From the NCBI GenBank assembly GCA_039934455.1, contig JBDTMF010000001.1:1-64000 (forward strand): a stretch of 64,000 nt of DNA, in the 5' to 3' direction. A program made the position numbers and the translations under genes. Below the pieces are notes generated by a model, which saw only the letters and a program-made list of their open reading frames with translations, ran no database searches and was not told the origin of the DNA. Below, in pieces: positions 48,175 to 56,136 of this stretch (positions are counted from its first letter, which is position 1; the number at the start of each line of letters is the position of its first letter). The DNA is from DASQFQ01 sp039934455 (GTDB lineage: Bacteria; Actinomycetota; Thermoleophilia; Solirubrobacterales; Solirubrobacteraceae).

Positions 48175-49101
48175 ATGTCCGACCCAGCCCCCCGCGCCGA
48201 GCGCCTCCAGCGCACCGACTACCAGGCCACCAGCGACCCCGCGCTGCTCGCCTCTGCCGACCGCGGCGAGTCGCAGCTGCTCGGCTACGCGCAGCTCTAC
48301 CAGCTGTGGGAGCGCCAGCACTGGGCCACGCAGGACATCGACTTCAGCCAGGACCGGATCGACTGGCACGAGCGCATCGACGCCGAGGAGCGCTTCCAGC
48401 GCATGTACGGGCTGTCGTCCTTCTTCATCGGCGAGCAGCGCGTGGCGGCCGAGCTCGGCCCGATGATGCGGGCGGTCCCCGACGAGGACATGCGCATCTT
48501 CCTGTGCACGCAGATCGCCGACGAGGCCCGCCACGTCGCGTTCTTCGACCGCTTCTACGCCGAGGTCGGCGTGCTCGAGTCCGACAACCTGCAGGACCGC
48601 CTGGAGGAGAACGCGCAATACATCAACCGCGAGTTCGGCGTCCTCTTCGACGAGATGCTGCACTCGCGCGTGGACCGGCTGGCGGTCGAGCCCGAGGACA
48701 CGGAGACGCTGGTCGAGGCGGTGACGATCTACCACATGGTCATCGAGGGCATGCTCGCGCTGACCGGCCAGCACTTCATCATGGACTTCAACGAGCGCCA
48801 GGGCACGCTGCCGGGCTTCGTCGAGGGCTTCACGCGGGTCGCGCGCGACGAGCACCGCCACGTCGCGTTCGGTGCGCGCTTCCTGCGCGACATGGTGCAC
48901 CGCGACGAGCGCCACCTCGGCGCGATCCAGCGCACGCTCGTCGAGGTCGGGCCGGTCGCCGACGCGGTCCTGCGCCCGCCGTGGATGGAGGGCGACGACG
49001 ACGAGCAGACGTTGTTCGGCGTCTCGGTCGCCGAGACGCGCGCGTTCGCGCTGAAGGCGCTCGAGCGGCGCATGAAGGTCATCGGCCTCGTCGCCGCATG
49101 A
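48175..49101 (+). CDS. R2-like ferritin-fold protein (ribonucleotide reductase beta / R2lox-like)
   Basis: A 308-aa helical protein with two E-x2-H metal motifs: ADEARHVAFF (E117, H120) and RDEHRHVAFG (E226, H229), plus E87 in FFIGEQ and E191 in VIEGM, so a complete dimetal site. It resembles R2-like ligand-binding oxidases more than class I R2; no nrdA lies nearby. It may be a Mn/Fe oxidase. ATG 48175 has TAGGGT-N7. Coupled to csaA by ATGA. Confidence 0.82.
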   Translation: MSDPAPRAERLQRTDYQATSDPALLASADRGESQLLGYAQLYQLWERQHWATQDIDFSQDRIDWHERIDAEERFQRMYGLSSFFIGEQRVAAELGPMMRAVPDEDMRIFLCTQIADEARHVAFFDRFYAEVGVLESDNLQDRLEENAQYINREFGVLFDEMLHSRVDRLAVEPEDTETLVEAVTIYHMVIEGMLALTGQHFIMDFNERQGTLPGFVEGFTRVARDEHRHVAFGARFLRDMVHRDERHLGAIQRTLVEVGPVADAVLRPPWMEGDDDEQTLFGVSVAETRAFALKALERRMKVIGLVAA

Positions 49102-49427
49102 TCGACTTCGACCAGTTCCTCGCCGTCGACATGCGCGTCGGCGTCGTGACGGCGGTCGTCGACTTCCCCGAGGCGCGCAAGCCGGCGTGGAAGCTCACGA
49201 TCGACTTCGGGCCGGAGATCGGCGTCAAGCGCTCCTCGGCGCAGATCACGAACTACGCCCGCGAGGCGCTCGAGGGCCGGCGCATCGTCGCGGTGGTCAA
49301 CTTCCCGCCGCGCCAGATCGGGCCGTTCATGTCCGAGGTGCTGTGCCTCGGGGCCTCGAACGAGGTCGGGGAGATCATCCTGCTGCGCCCCGACACCGAC
49401 GTCCCCGTCGGCGCCCGCATCCACTGA
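49098..49427 (+). CDS. csaA: tRNA-binding export chaperone-like protein CsaA
   Basis: A 109-aa OB-fold dimer: MIDFDQFLAVDMRVGVVTAV, RKPAWKLTIDFGPEIGVKRSSAQITNYA and VVNFPPRQIGPFMSEVLCLG match CsaA. It is related to the EMAP/Trbp111 tRNA-binding domain missing from the MetRS here. CsaA binds tRNA or unfolded exported proteins. ATG 49098 overlaps the preceding stop. Confidence 0.92.
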   Translation: MIDFDQFLAVDMRVGVVTAVVDFPEARKPAWKLTIDFGPEIGVKRSSAQITNYAREALEGRRIVAVVNFPPRQIGPFMSEVLCLGASNEVGEIILLRPDTDVPVGARIH

Positions 49428-49428
49428 G

Positions 49429-50925
49429 CTAGAACTTCGGGCGCTGCGGGGCGCTCGGCGAGGGCGCCGGCACGGGCGTGATGATCGGCCCGCCGTCGTC
49501 GCCGGCCGTCGGGGTCGGCGTCGCGGCCGGGCCGGGCGTCGAGCTCGGCTGCGGCGAGGGCGAGGGGGACGGCGATGGCTGCGGCGACGGGGCCGGCGTC
49601 GTCTGCGCGGGCGGGGCGGTCTCGCCGGGCGGGAGCGCGCCGCTGGTCTGCTCCGTCGAGCCGGCGGTCTCCGTCGGCGTCGTCGTGTCGCCCTCGTGCT
49701 GCTCGCGCAGCGGCGGCACGGCGGCCACCAGCGTCGGCTTCGCGTCGGCGACGGGCGTCGGGGTCGGGCTCGCCTTGGCGTCTGCCTTCTTGCGGCGGGC
49801 GGCGCGCGGGGCGCGGGCGGCGACCGGGGCGGGTGCGATCGGCTGCGGGACGGACCGCACGGCGACGGGGGCGGAGGCCTTCGCGGGCGCGGCCGCGGGC
49901 GGCGCGGCGGCGGCGATCGTCGAGGTCCGCGCCGGGCGGTCGACAGCGACGTGCTTGACCTCAACCGCGCCCGCGGTGACGATCGCGGCGGCGGCGAGCC
50001 CGGCGGCGGCCTTGGTGGCCAGCGCGCTCGCGCCCGCCTGCAGCGCGGCGCCACCGGCGCTCGCGGCGGCGGCGCTGCCGCCGGCGGCGGCCGCGGTGCC
50101 GCCGCTCGCAGCGGCGGTCATGCCGAAGTGGGCGAGCAGCGTCTTCTTGAGCAGCAGCAGCGGCGCGACGGGGAAGACGGCGGCGAGCGCCTTGTTGTTC
50201 GCCCGCAGTTGCTTGCGGAACGTCACGCAGCGGTCGCACGTGCGCAGGTGCCGGCGCACGGGGGCGGTCGTGCGGCGCAGGCCCTCGGCGACCTCGCCCA
50301 GCTCGTCGCGGACCTCCTCGCAGGTCAGCAGGCGGGCCTCGGCGGCCTCGGCGAGCGACACGCGGGCGCGCACGAGCAGCGACTTCACGGACGGCACCGT
50401 GGTCTCCATCGCCTCGGAGATCTGCTCGTAGGAGAGCGCGTCGATCTCGCGCAGCAGGAGCGCGGTCCGCTGGGTCTCCGGCAGGTCCTGCACGTCGGAG
50501 ACGAGGAGGCGGAACTCCTCGCGCTTGTGGACCTTGTCCGCGGTCGTCAGGCCGCCCTCGGACAGGTGGATGTCCATCGAGTCGACGCCGATCGCCTGGG
50601 TGCGGCGGAGGTGGTTCAGCGAGCGGTTGCGCGCGATCCGGTACAGCCACGGGCGCACGTTGATCGCCCGCTCGTCGGCGAGCATCGCGTTGAAGGCGGC
50701 GGCGAAGACCTCCTGCAGCACGTCCTCCGCGTCCTCGCGCGAGGACAGCATGTGGCGGCAGAAGGCCAGCAGGCGCGACTGGTAGCGGGCGACGAGCGCC
50801 TCGAAGGCAGCCTGGTTCCCGCGCCGTACGAGCACGACGAGCCGCTCGTCCGACTGCAGTCTGAGCAGTGGCGAGCGTCCGTGAAGGCCGGCGGCGCCGG
50901 CGTGTTGGAGGGCTGAGGCTTCCAC
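49429..50925 (-). CDS. ECF sigma factor fused to zinc-finger anti-sigma and membrane tail
   Basis: A 498-aa protein. Sigma region 2 (about 36-105; AFEALVARYQSRLLAFCRHML, AEDVLQEVFAAAFNAML) and region 4 (about 145-195; LPETQRTALLLREIDALSYEQISEAM) are followed by a ZAS-type H-x3-C-x2-C (H226, C230, C233), an Ala/Gly-rich hydrophobic stretch near 295-325 and a long Pro/Thr/Ala tail. So sigma and anti-sigma-like parts are one polypeptide, possibly tethered to the membrane. GTG 50925 is the likely start. Confidence 0.85.
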   Translation of the reverse strand: MEASALQHAGAAGLHGRSPLLRLQSDERLVVLVRRGNQAAFEALVARYQSRLLAFCRHMLSSREDAEDVLQEVFAAAFNAMLADERAINVRPWLYRIARNRSLNHLRRTQAIGVDSMDIHLSEGGLTTADKVHKREEFRLLVSDVQDLPETQRTALLLREIDALSYEQISEAMETTVPSVKSLLVRARVSLAEAAEARLLTCEEVRDELGEVAEGLRRTTAPVRRHLRTCDRCVTFRKQLRANNKALAAVFPVAPLLLLKKTLLAHFGMTAAASGGTAAAAGGSAAAASAGGAALQAGASALATKAAAGLAAAAIVTAGAVEVKHVAVDRPARTSTIAAAAPPAAAPAKASAPVAVRSVPQPIAPAPVAARAPRAARRKKADAKASPTPTPVADAKPTLVAAVPPLREQHEGDTTTPTETAGSTEQTSGALPPGETAPPAQTTPAPSPQPSPSPSPSPQPSSTPGPAATPTPTAGDDGGPIITPVPAPSPSAPQRPKF

Positions 50926-51012
50926 GCGTGGAGGGTCCTGCCACCGTACGAACAGTCCGGCGGCTTCGAAGTTGCTGGGTTCCCAGGGTAGCCCGACGTA
51001 CGATGCCGTCCT

Positions 51013-51097
51013 GCCCGGGTAGACGAACTGGCACAGTCGGCCCTCTTAAAAAGGGCTGCCCCTGTGGGCATTGTGGGTTCGAGTCCCACCCCGGGCA
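51013..51097 (+). tRNA. tRNA-Leu (anticodon UAA)
   Basis: Class II tRNA: acceptor GCCCGGG/CCCGGGC, anticodon stem GCCCT/AGGGC with loop CTTAAAA (anticodon TAA), long variable arm TGCCC...GGGCA, T arm GTGGG-TTCGAGT-CCCAC, discriminator A. 85 nt; CCA is not encoded. Confidence 0.95.
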
Positions 51098-51174
51098 TCG
51101 TTTGTTCGTGCCGGAACTTCGCGCAGAGCGGCCATTTTGGCGCGCGTCGCGTTTGCCATCCGAATGGTGAAGGG

Positions 51175-51180
51175 TACGAT
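51175..51180 (+). promoter_or_regulatory. -10 hexamer TACGAT for the zinc-ribbon gene
   Basis: TACGAT-N7-ATG 51188, with TTTGCC 17 nt upstream as a possible -35. Confidence 0.6.
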
Positions 51181-51187
51181 TCCGATC

Positions 51188-51421
51188 ATGGTGGAAACCA
51201 TCCGTTCCATGCGCTTGCAGGCCGTCCGCTGCACCGAATGCGGCGACGCACGGTGGTGCCTGTTCTCCACCGTCGACCCCGGCCGCCCGTGCGACCTGTG
51301 CGGTGGCGTGATGAAGGTCGAGCGCCGCACCCCCGGCCGCGGCCCGCGCAGGCTGCTGCGCGAGCGCCGCAGCGGCGGCCCCGGCGTGATGCCGGACCCG
51401 CGCGCTCCGCTCACCGGCTGA
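51188..51421 (+). CDS. Small zinc-ribbon protein
   Basis: A 77-aa protein with two CxxC pairs (CTECGDARWCLF and CDLCGGVMK) forming a probable zinc ribbon, and a basic C-terminus RRTPGRGPRRLLRERR. It probably binds nucleic acid or another protein. ATG 51188 is fixed by TACGAT-N7; longer frames run back into the tRNA-Leu gene. Confidence 0.72.
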   Translation: MVETIRSMRLQAVRCTECGDARWCLFSTVDPGRPCDLCGGVMKVERRTPGRGPRRLLRERRSGGPGVMPDPRAPLTG

Positions 51422-51445
51422 GCCGCTCGCAAGGTTGAGCTCGTG

Positions 51446-51503
51446 TTAGGCGCCTCCTGCCGGAGGCAAGCTTCCGCGCGTTCCGGGTACCCGCTCCGCC
51501 TAA
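51446..51503. repeat. 58-bp hairpin element with terminal inverted repeats, upstream of the mce block
   Basis: TTAGGCG (51446-51452) and CGCCTAA (51497-51503) are 7-bp inverted ends. Between them lies GCCTCC-TGCC-GGAGGC (51452-51467) and the palindrome GGGTACCC. It sits in the 166-nt gap before the mce operon. It could be a small palindromic repeat, a terminator for the preceding gene, or a regulatory site. The rest of the gap shows nothing I can name. Confidence 0.45.
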
Positions 51504-51587
51504 GCGCACCGGGTTGCTGTGTGACGGCCATCGCGGATGACCGCAAGTTCCACGGCGGCTCTGCGTTCGAGGGTTCGGGGAAACGGA

Positions 51588-52988
51588 ATGCGACTTACGG
51601 GGGATCTCATCGTTCGCGCGGCGGCCTTGGCCGCCGTTCTTGTCGTGGCCATCGTGGTCGCGATCCTCCTGCTGCGCTCTCCCGGCGGCGACTACAAGGT
51701 CAAGGCGCGCTTCCAGAACGCCGCCCAGCTCGTGAAGGGCAACCTCGTGCAGACCGGCGGCGCGCCGATCGGCAAGGTCGAGACCATCGACCTCACGCCC
51801 GACGGCCAGGCCGAGGTCACGATGAAGATCAAGGGCGACTTCGTCCCGCTGCGCCGCGGCACCCTCGCCACCATCCGCCAGGCCTCGCTGTCCGGCGTCG
51901 CCAGCCGCTACATCGACCTGCGCATGGCGCCCCAGAGCGGGGAGAAGATCCCCAACGGCGGGGTCCTCGGCCAGGACTCGACGACCACCGCGGTCGACCT
52001 CGACCAGCTCTTCAATACCTTCGACCCGCAGACGCGCAAGGCGCTCTCCGGCGTCATCCAGGGCTCCGCCAAGCAGTTCAAGGGCAAGGGCCCGCAGTTC
52101 AACGAGGGCATCGCCTACCTCAACCCCTCGCTCGCCGCCTCGAGCCGGCTGTTCCGCGAGCTCAACCGCGACACCCCGCTGCTCGAGCGCTTCGTCGTCT
52201 CCTCCTCGCAGCTCGTCACCGACATCGCCGACCGTCGCGACGACCTCGCCGGCCTGGTCGACGAGCTCGCGACCACGACGACCGCGATCGGCAACCAGAA
52301 GGCGGCGCTGGCGGAGTCGATCGGCCGGCTCCCCGGCTTCGAGCGCCGCGCGAACACCACGTTCGTCAACCTGCGCGCCGCGCTCGACGACCTCGACCCG
52401 CTCGTCGCGGACTCCAAGCCCGTCGCCAAGAAGCTGCGCCCGTTCCTCGCCGAGCTGCGGCCACTGGCCCGCGACGCGCGCCCCACGCTCAACGACCTCT
52501 CGGACATCGTCAAGCGCCCGGGTGCGGCGAACGACCTGATCGAGCTCATGAACCTGCAGGCGCCGCTGCGCGACGTCACCACGCGCCAGGTCCAGGCGAA
52601 CGGCAAGCAGCGCGACGGGGCCTTCAAGGCGAGCCAGGACGCGCTCAAGGGCAACACGCCCGAATTCGCCTTCTTCCGCCCCTACACGCCTGACCTGCTC
52701 GGCTGGTTCGACGACTTCAGCCACTCAGGCATCTATGACGCGCTCGGGGCCGCCTCGCGCGTCGGCATCCACGCCAACGCGTTCGCGCTCACCGGCGCGG
52801 CCGGCGCGGGCCAGTACCAGCTGATCCCGCCGGAGCTGCGGGGCGCCGCGCTCGAGGCGACGCTCACCACGCACCAGAACAACCGCTGCCCGGGCGGCGG
52901 CGAGCACAAGAGCGACGACGGCTCCGGGCCGTACAAGCCGACCCCCGACTTCCCCTGCGATCCGTCGCAGGTGCTCCCCGGCAAATGA
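51588..52988 (+). CDS. MCE/MlaD family protein 1 of 6
   Basis: A 466-aa membrane-anchored protein: N-terminal helix (AAALAAVLVVAIVVAILLL), MlaD/MCE domain (about 33-115; DYKVKARFQNAAQLVKGNLVQTGGAPIGKVETIDL, SRYIDLRM), then long helical regions and a C-terminus with Cys (NNRCPGG; FPCDPS). MCE proteins form tunnels that carry lipids or sterols across the envelope as part of an ABC importer. First gene of a six-gene operon. ATG 51588 opens just before the anchor; ATG 51537 is an alternative. Confidence 0.9.
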   Translation: MRLTGDLIVRAAALAAVLVVAIVVAILLLRSPGGDYKVKARFQNAAQLVKGNLVQTGGAPIGKVETIDLTPDGQAEVTMKIKGDFVPLRRGTLATIRQASLSGVASRYIDLRMAPQSGEKIPNGGVLGQDSTTTAVDLDQLFNTFDPQTRKALSGVIQGSAKQFKGKGPQFNEGIAYLNPSLAASSRLFRELNRDTPLLERFVVSSSQLVTDIADRRDDLAGLVDELATTTTAIGNQKAALAESIGRLPGFERRANTTFVNLRAALDDLDPLVADSKPVAKKLRPFLAELRPLARDARPTLNDLSDIVKRPGAANDLIELMNLQAPLRDVTTRQVQANGKQRDGAFKASQDALKGNTPEFAFFRPYTPDLLGWFDDFSHSGIYDALGAASRVGIHANAFALTGAAGAGQYQLIPPELRGAALEATLTTHQNNRCPGGGEHKSDDGSGPYKPTPDFPCDPSQVLPGK

Positions 52989-54613
52989 AGCGCGTCCTCG
53001 TCGTCACCCTCGTGCTCGTCACCGCGGCCGCCTACGTCCTCACGTCGAGCGGCGCGAAGAAGGAGGCCGGCAACCAGTTCACGGTCGAGTTCGACAACGC
53101 GTTCGGGCTCGTCAAGGGCGGCGACGTGAAGGTCGCGGGCGTCCGCGCGGGCCAGGTCACGACGCTGCGCGTCGACACGAAGACCAAGCGCGCGCTCGTC
53201 GACTTCAAGCTCACGAAGCAGGGCTTCGGGGATCTGCGCGCCGACACGTTCTGCGAGTCGCGCCCGCAGTCGCTGATCGGCGAGTACTTCATCGACTGCA
53301 CGCCCGGCAAGTCGGCCGACAAGCTCAAGCCGGGCTCCACGATCCGGGTTCAGCACACGGCCTCGACGATCCCCGCCGACCTGCTCGCGAACATCATGCG
53401 CCGCCCCTATCGCGAGCGCCTGCGCATCATCCTCAACGAGCTCGGCGCCGGCGTCGGCGGCCGCGCCGAGGACGTCGACGCGACGATCCGCCGCGCCAGC
53501 CCCGCCCTGCGCGAGACGGACAAGGTGCTGAACATCCTCGCGCGCCAGAACCAGGTGCTGAAGGACCTGACGAGCAACGCGGACGTCGTCGTCGGCGACC
53601 TCGCTGCCAACCACCGCAACGTCGGCCGCTTCGTCAAGGAGACCGAGGACGTCGCCACCGCCTCCGCCGAGCGCCGCCGGCAGCTCGCCGCGGGCCTCCA
53701 CCGGCTGCCGACCTTCCTGCGCGAGCTGCGGCCCACGATGACCGAGCTCGGGGCGACCGCGGATGCCTCGACCCCGTACCTGCGCGACCTCAACGCCTCC
53801 GCCGGCCAGCTCACGCGCTTCCTCGACAACCTCGGGCCGTTCGCGGAGTCCAGCCGGGTCAACGTCCGCACGCTCGCCAAGACGGCCGACGTCGGCCGGC
53901 CCGCGGTCCGCTCCGCGCGCCCCACCGTCGCGGAGCTCACCAAGACGACCGAGAAGGCGCCGGAGCTGGCCAAGAACCTCTCGATCGTGCTGAAGGACCT
54001 CGATGACCGCAGCCGCGCCGTCGAGAAGGACAAGCGCTCGCCGGGCGGCCAGGGCTACACCGGCTTCGAGGCGGTCCTCTCCTACATCTTCGACCAGATG
54101 ATGGCCATCAACGTCTACGACGAGAACGGCCACATCCTCAAGATCAACCTGAGCGCCTCCGAGTGCAGCGACTACCAGAACGCCGACTCGCTGCGGCGCA
54201 AGGAGAAGCAGAGCCCCGGCTTCACCGCCCGCTGCCTCGCCGCCCTCGGGCCCAACCAGCCCGGCGTCACGACGCCCGACCCGAGCGACACGGGCGTCGA
54301 CGACCCCGGCGCGAGCCCCCCGGCGTCGAGCCGCAGCAAGCGCTCGAAGAAGACGAAGCACGGCACGGCCAAGCAGCAGAAGCAGAGCCAGAACGCGCCC
54401 GGCCAGCCCGACCTCAGGAAGGCGCTCGAGCGGCTGCTGCGCGGCGGCGGCGGCACGAACAAGCCGGCGGCGCCGGCGCTCCCCAACGTGACACTGCCGT
54501 CGGTCCCGAAGACGCCCGCGGTCCCGGGCGTCCCGAACGTGACCCAGGGCGGCGGCAGCAACGGCCAGTCCGCCGATCCCAAGGCCCTCCTCGACTACCT
54601 CCTGAGCCCATGA
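52985..54613 (+). CDS. MCE/MlaD family protein 2 of 6
   Basis: A 542-aa protein: N-terminal anchor (VLVVTLVLVTAAAYVLTSS), MCE domain (about 30-115; FTVEFDNAFGLVKGGDVKVAGVRAGQVTTLRV; SLIGEYFIDCTPG), a coiled-coil/helical middle, and a long low-complexity tail rich in Lys, Pro, Gly and Asn (from about 440). Starts inside the preceding stop (ATGA). Probably one ring component of the same transporter. Confidence 0.9.
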   Translation: MKRVLVVTLVLVTAAAYVLTSSGAKKEAGNQFTVEFDNAFGLVKGGDVKVAGVRAGQVTTLRVDTKTKRALVDFKLTKQGFGDLRADTFCESRPQSLIGEYFIDCTPGKSADKLKPGSTIRVQHTASTIPADLLANIMRRPYRERLRIILNELGAGVGGRAEDVDATIRRASPALRETDKVLNILARQNQVLKDLTSNADVVVGDLAANHRNVGRFVKETEDVATASAERRRQLAAGLHRLPTFLRELRPTMTELGATADASTPYLRDLNASAGQLTRFLDNLGPFAESSRVNVRTLAKTADVGRPAVRSARPTVAELTKTTEKAPELAKNLSIVLKDLDDRSRAVEKDKRSPGGQGYTGFEAVLSYIFDQMMAINVYDENGHILKINLSASECSDYQNADSLRRKEKQSPGFTARCLAALGPNQPGVTTPDPSDTGVDDPGASPPASSRSKRSKKTKHGTAKQQKQSQNAPGQPDLRKALERLLRGGGGTNKPAAPALPNVTLPSVPKTPAVPGVPNVTQGGGSNGQSADPKALLDYLLSP

Positions 54614-56136
54614 GAGGCAGCTCCGCTTCATCCGTGTTCGCCAACCCCGTGCTCGTGGGCGCGGTGACCACGCTCGTCGTGATCGTCGCCGTGTTCCTCT
54701 CCTACAACGCGAACAACGGGCTGCCGTTCGTGCCCACGACCACGCTCAAGGTCCGCTTCGCCAACGGCCAGAACCTCGTCAGAGGCAACGAGATCCGGTC
54801 GGGCGGCTTCCGCATCGGCGTGGTCGAGGACATGAAGCCCGTCAAGCTCTCGGCCGGACAGGTCGGGGCCGAGCTCAAGCTCAAGCTCGACAAGACGATC
54901 GGGAAGATCCCCGAGGACTCGCGCTGGCGCATCCGCCCGCGCTCGGCGCTCGGCCTCAAGTACCTCGAGCTCACCGAGGGCCGCTCCAAGCAGGCCTACC
55001 AGGACGGCGACACCGTGCCGCTCGAGCAGACCGAGGTCAACGTCGACCTCGATGAGGTCTTCAAGATCTTCGACCCGAAGACGCGCCGGGCCAGCCGCGA
55101 GAACCTGCAGGGCTTCGGCGACACGTTCGCCGGCCGCGGCGCCGCCGTCGGGCGCACGGTCGAGGAGGCGCCGCGGCTGTTCGGCCACCTCGAGCCGGTC
55201 GCGAAGAACCTCTCGGACCCGAACACGGCGCTGCCCACCTTCTTCAAGGAGCTCGGTGACGCAGCGCGCATCATCGCTCCGATCTCGAAGACCAACGCGC
55301 GCCTGTTCACGACCATGGCCGACACCTGGGAGGCGGTCGGCCGCGACCCGGAGGCGCTCAAGCAGTTCATCTCCAAGCAGCCCGCGACGCTGGACGCCGG
55401 GATCTCGTCCTTCCGCGTGCAGCGCCCGTTCCTGCACGACCTGACGCTGTTCTCGAAGGACTTCTCCGGCGCAACGCAGGAGCTGCGCGGCGCGCTGCCC
55501 GACATCAACCCGGCGCTCGAGACCGGGACGCGCATCCAGCGCCGCGTGCCGGAGCTCAACCAGCGGCTCGAGGGTACGTTCGCCGCGCTCCAGGACCTGA
55601 CCTCGGCGCCGTCCACGAACGCCGCGATCCGCGCGCTGACCGCCACGGTCACGACGCTCAACCCGCAGCTGCGCTTCTACGGCCCGTACGTCACGGTCTG
55701 CAACGCCCCCAACTACTTCTTCACCTATCTGGCCGAGCACTTCTCCGAGCCCGACACGGTGGGCGAGTCCCAGCGCGCGCTCGCCAACACGGCCGGCCGC
55801 CAGGACGACTCGCTGGGCTCGATGGGCGCCGACGCGCCCGCCAACGGCCAGGAGGTCCAGCAGGGCAACAAGCAGTACCTCCACGGCGATCCCTACGGCG
55901 CCGCGATCACGCCCGACGGCCGCGCCGACTGCGAGGCGGGCCAGCGTGGCTACCCGGAGCGCAACGCGCGCTTCTACTCCAGCAGCTTCAAGATCGACCA
56001 GGACGCGCGGACGCCCGGCGCCCAGGGCCCGACCTACACCGGCCGCGCCCGCGTCCCCGCGGGCGAGACCTACTCCGCCATCCCCGAGACCGGCGTGTAC
56101 AAGGACATCCCCCCGTCGACGAGCGGTGAGCGATGA
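54610..56136 (+). CDS. MCE/MlaD family protein 3 of 6
   Basis: A 508-aa protein: membrane helix (PVLVGAVTTLVVIVAVFLSY), MCE domain (about 45-125; TLKVRFANGQNLVRGNEIRSGGFRIGVVEDM; ALGLKYLELTEG), helical segment to about 350, then a YFFTYLAEHFSEP region with a C-terminal polar tail. ATG 54610 overlaps the previous stop (ATGA). Confidence 0.9.
   Translation: MRGSSASSVFANPVLVGAVTTLVVIVAVFLSYNANNGLPFVPTTTLKVRFANGQNLVRGNEIRSGGFRIGVVEDMKPVKLSAGQVGAELKLKLDKTIGKIPEDSRWRIRPRSALGLKYLELTEGRSKQAYQDGDTVPLEQTEVNVDLDEVFKIFDPKTRRASRENLQGFGDTFAGRGAAVGRTVEEAPRLFGHLEPVAKNLSDPNTALPTFFKELGDAARIIAPISKTNARLFTTMADTWEAVGRDPEALKQFISKQPATLDAGISSFRVQRPFLHDLTLFSKDFSGATQELRGALPDINPALETGTRIQRRVPELNQRLEGTFAALQDLTSAPSTNAAIRALTATVTTLNPQLRFYGPYVTVCNAPNYFFTYLAEHFSEPDTVGESQRALANTAGRQDDSLGSMGADAPANGQEVQQGNKQYLHGDPYGAAITPDGRADCEAGQRGYPERNARFYSSSFKIDQDARTPGAQGPTYTGRARVPAGETYSAIPETGVYKDIPPSTSGER

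Noticed and set aside
48175..49101. Naming the R2-like protein nrdB
   Set aside because: No nrdA nearby and the radical-site Tyr context cannot be confirmed by eye; R2lox-like is equally likely.
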